DNA from: a bacterium
GTDB lineage: Bacteria > Chloroflexota > Dormibacteria > UBA8260 > Bog-877
Assembly (NCBI GenBank): GCA_021817185.1
Contig: JAKAVU010000173.1
Location: forward strand, 1-5,072
Direction of reading: 5' to 3'
Length of the DNA: 5,072 bases
Shown: one piece after another, positions 5,072 to 5,072 of the stretch
Position numbering within the stretch: the first letter of the stretch is position 1
Layout of the letters: every line of letters begins with the position of its first letter
The notes under the pieces: model-generated
Seen by the model: the letters and a program-made list of their open reading frames with translations, nothing else
Databases searched by the model: none
Told to the model about the DNA's origin: nothing
Translations under genes and position numbers: made by a program

Positions 5072-5072
5072 G

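Noticed and set aside
1..5072. CRISPR array
   Set aside because: No regularly spaced direct repeats of 24 nt or more; the repeats seen are short and irregular.

Overview
The window carries a small divergently arranged sugar-metabolism locus in a moderately GC-rich bacterium. Codon use, purine-rich ribosome binding sites and a TTGACA/TAGGAT-type promoter fit an actinobacterial or related Gram-positive lineage. That assignment is an inference from style only; nothing in the window fixes the species.

Layout. Positions 1-549 hold no recognisable gene. They contain scattered short repeats (GGGTGCC-type motifs, a duplicated GGCGCCAAA) and several hairpins. Three genes on the minus strand, read right to left, form an operon: a cupin-type phosphoglucose isomerase homologue (3399-2848), an APC-superfamily permease (2851-1409, start overlapping the isomerase stop as ATGA), and a DeoR-family regulator (1344-550), separated from the permease by a 64-nt gap holding a perfect 13-bp hairpin. 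A well-formed promoter (TTGACA, 17-bp spacer, TAGGAT) sits at 3468-3440 on the minus strand. Its start region carries helically phased CGTA repeats that could be the DeoR operator. On the plus strand a divergent ROK-family sugar kinase runs 3611-4612. Positions 4613-5072 hold no convincing protein gene but are dense in predicted RNA structure. They include a cloverleaf-like fold (4658-4725) and a run of hairpins ending in a strong intrinsic terminator at the window edge.

How the genes may work together. A kinase, a phosphosugar isomerase, a permease and a phosphosugar-sensing repressor make a self-contained uptake and catabolic unit. The odd member is the permease, because its family normally moves amino acids or amines rather than sugars. 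The best-known parallel is the fructoselysine (frl) system, where an APC permease works with a sugar kinase and an aldose/ketose-type enzyme. A sugar-amino acid conjugate or an amino sugar is therefore a reasonable substrate hypothesis. Both enzymes differ from their textbook relatives at residues near the substrate, which fits a non-glucose substrate but does not prove it.
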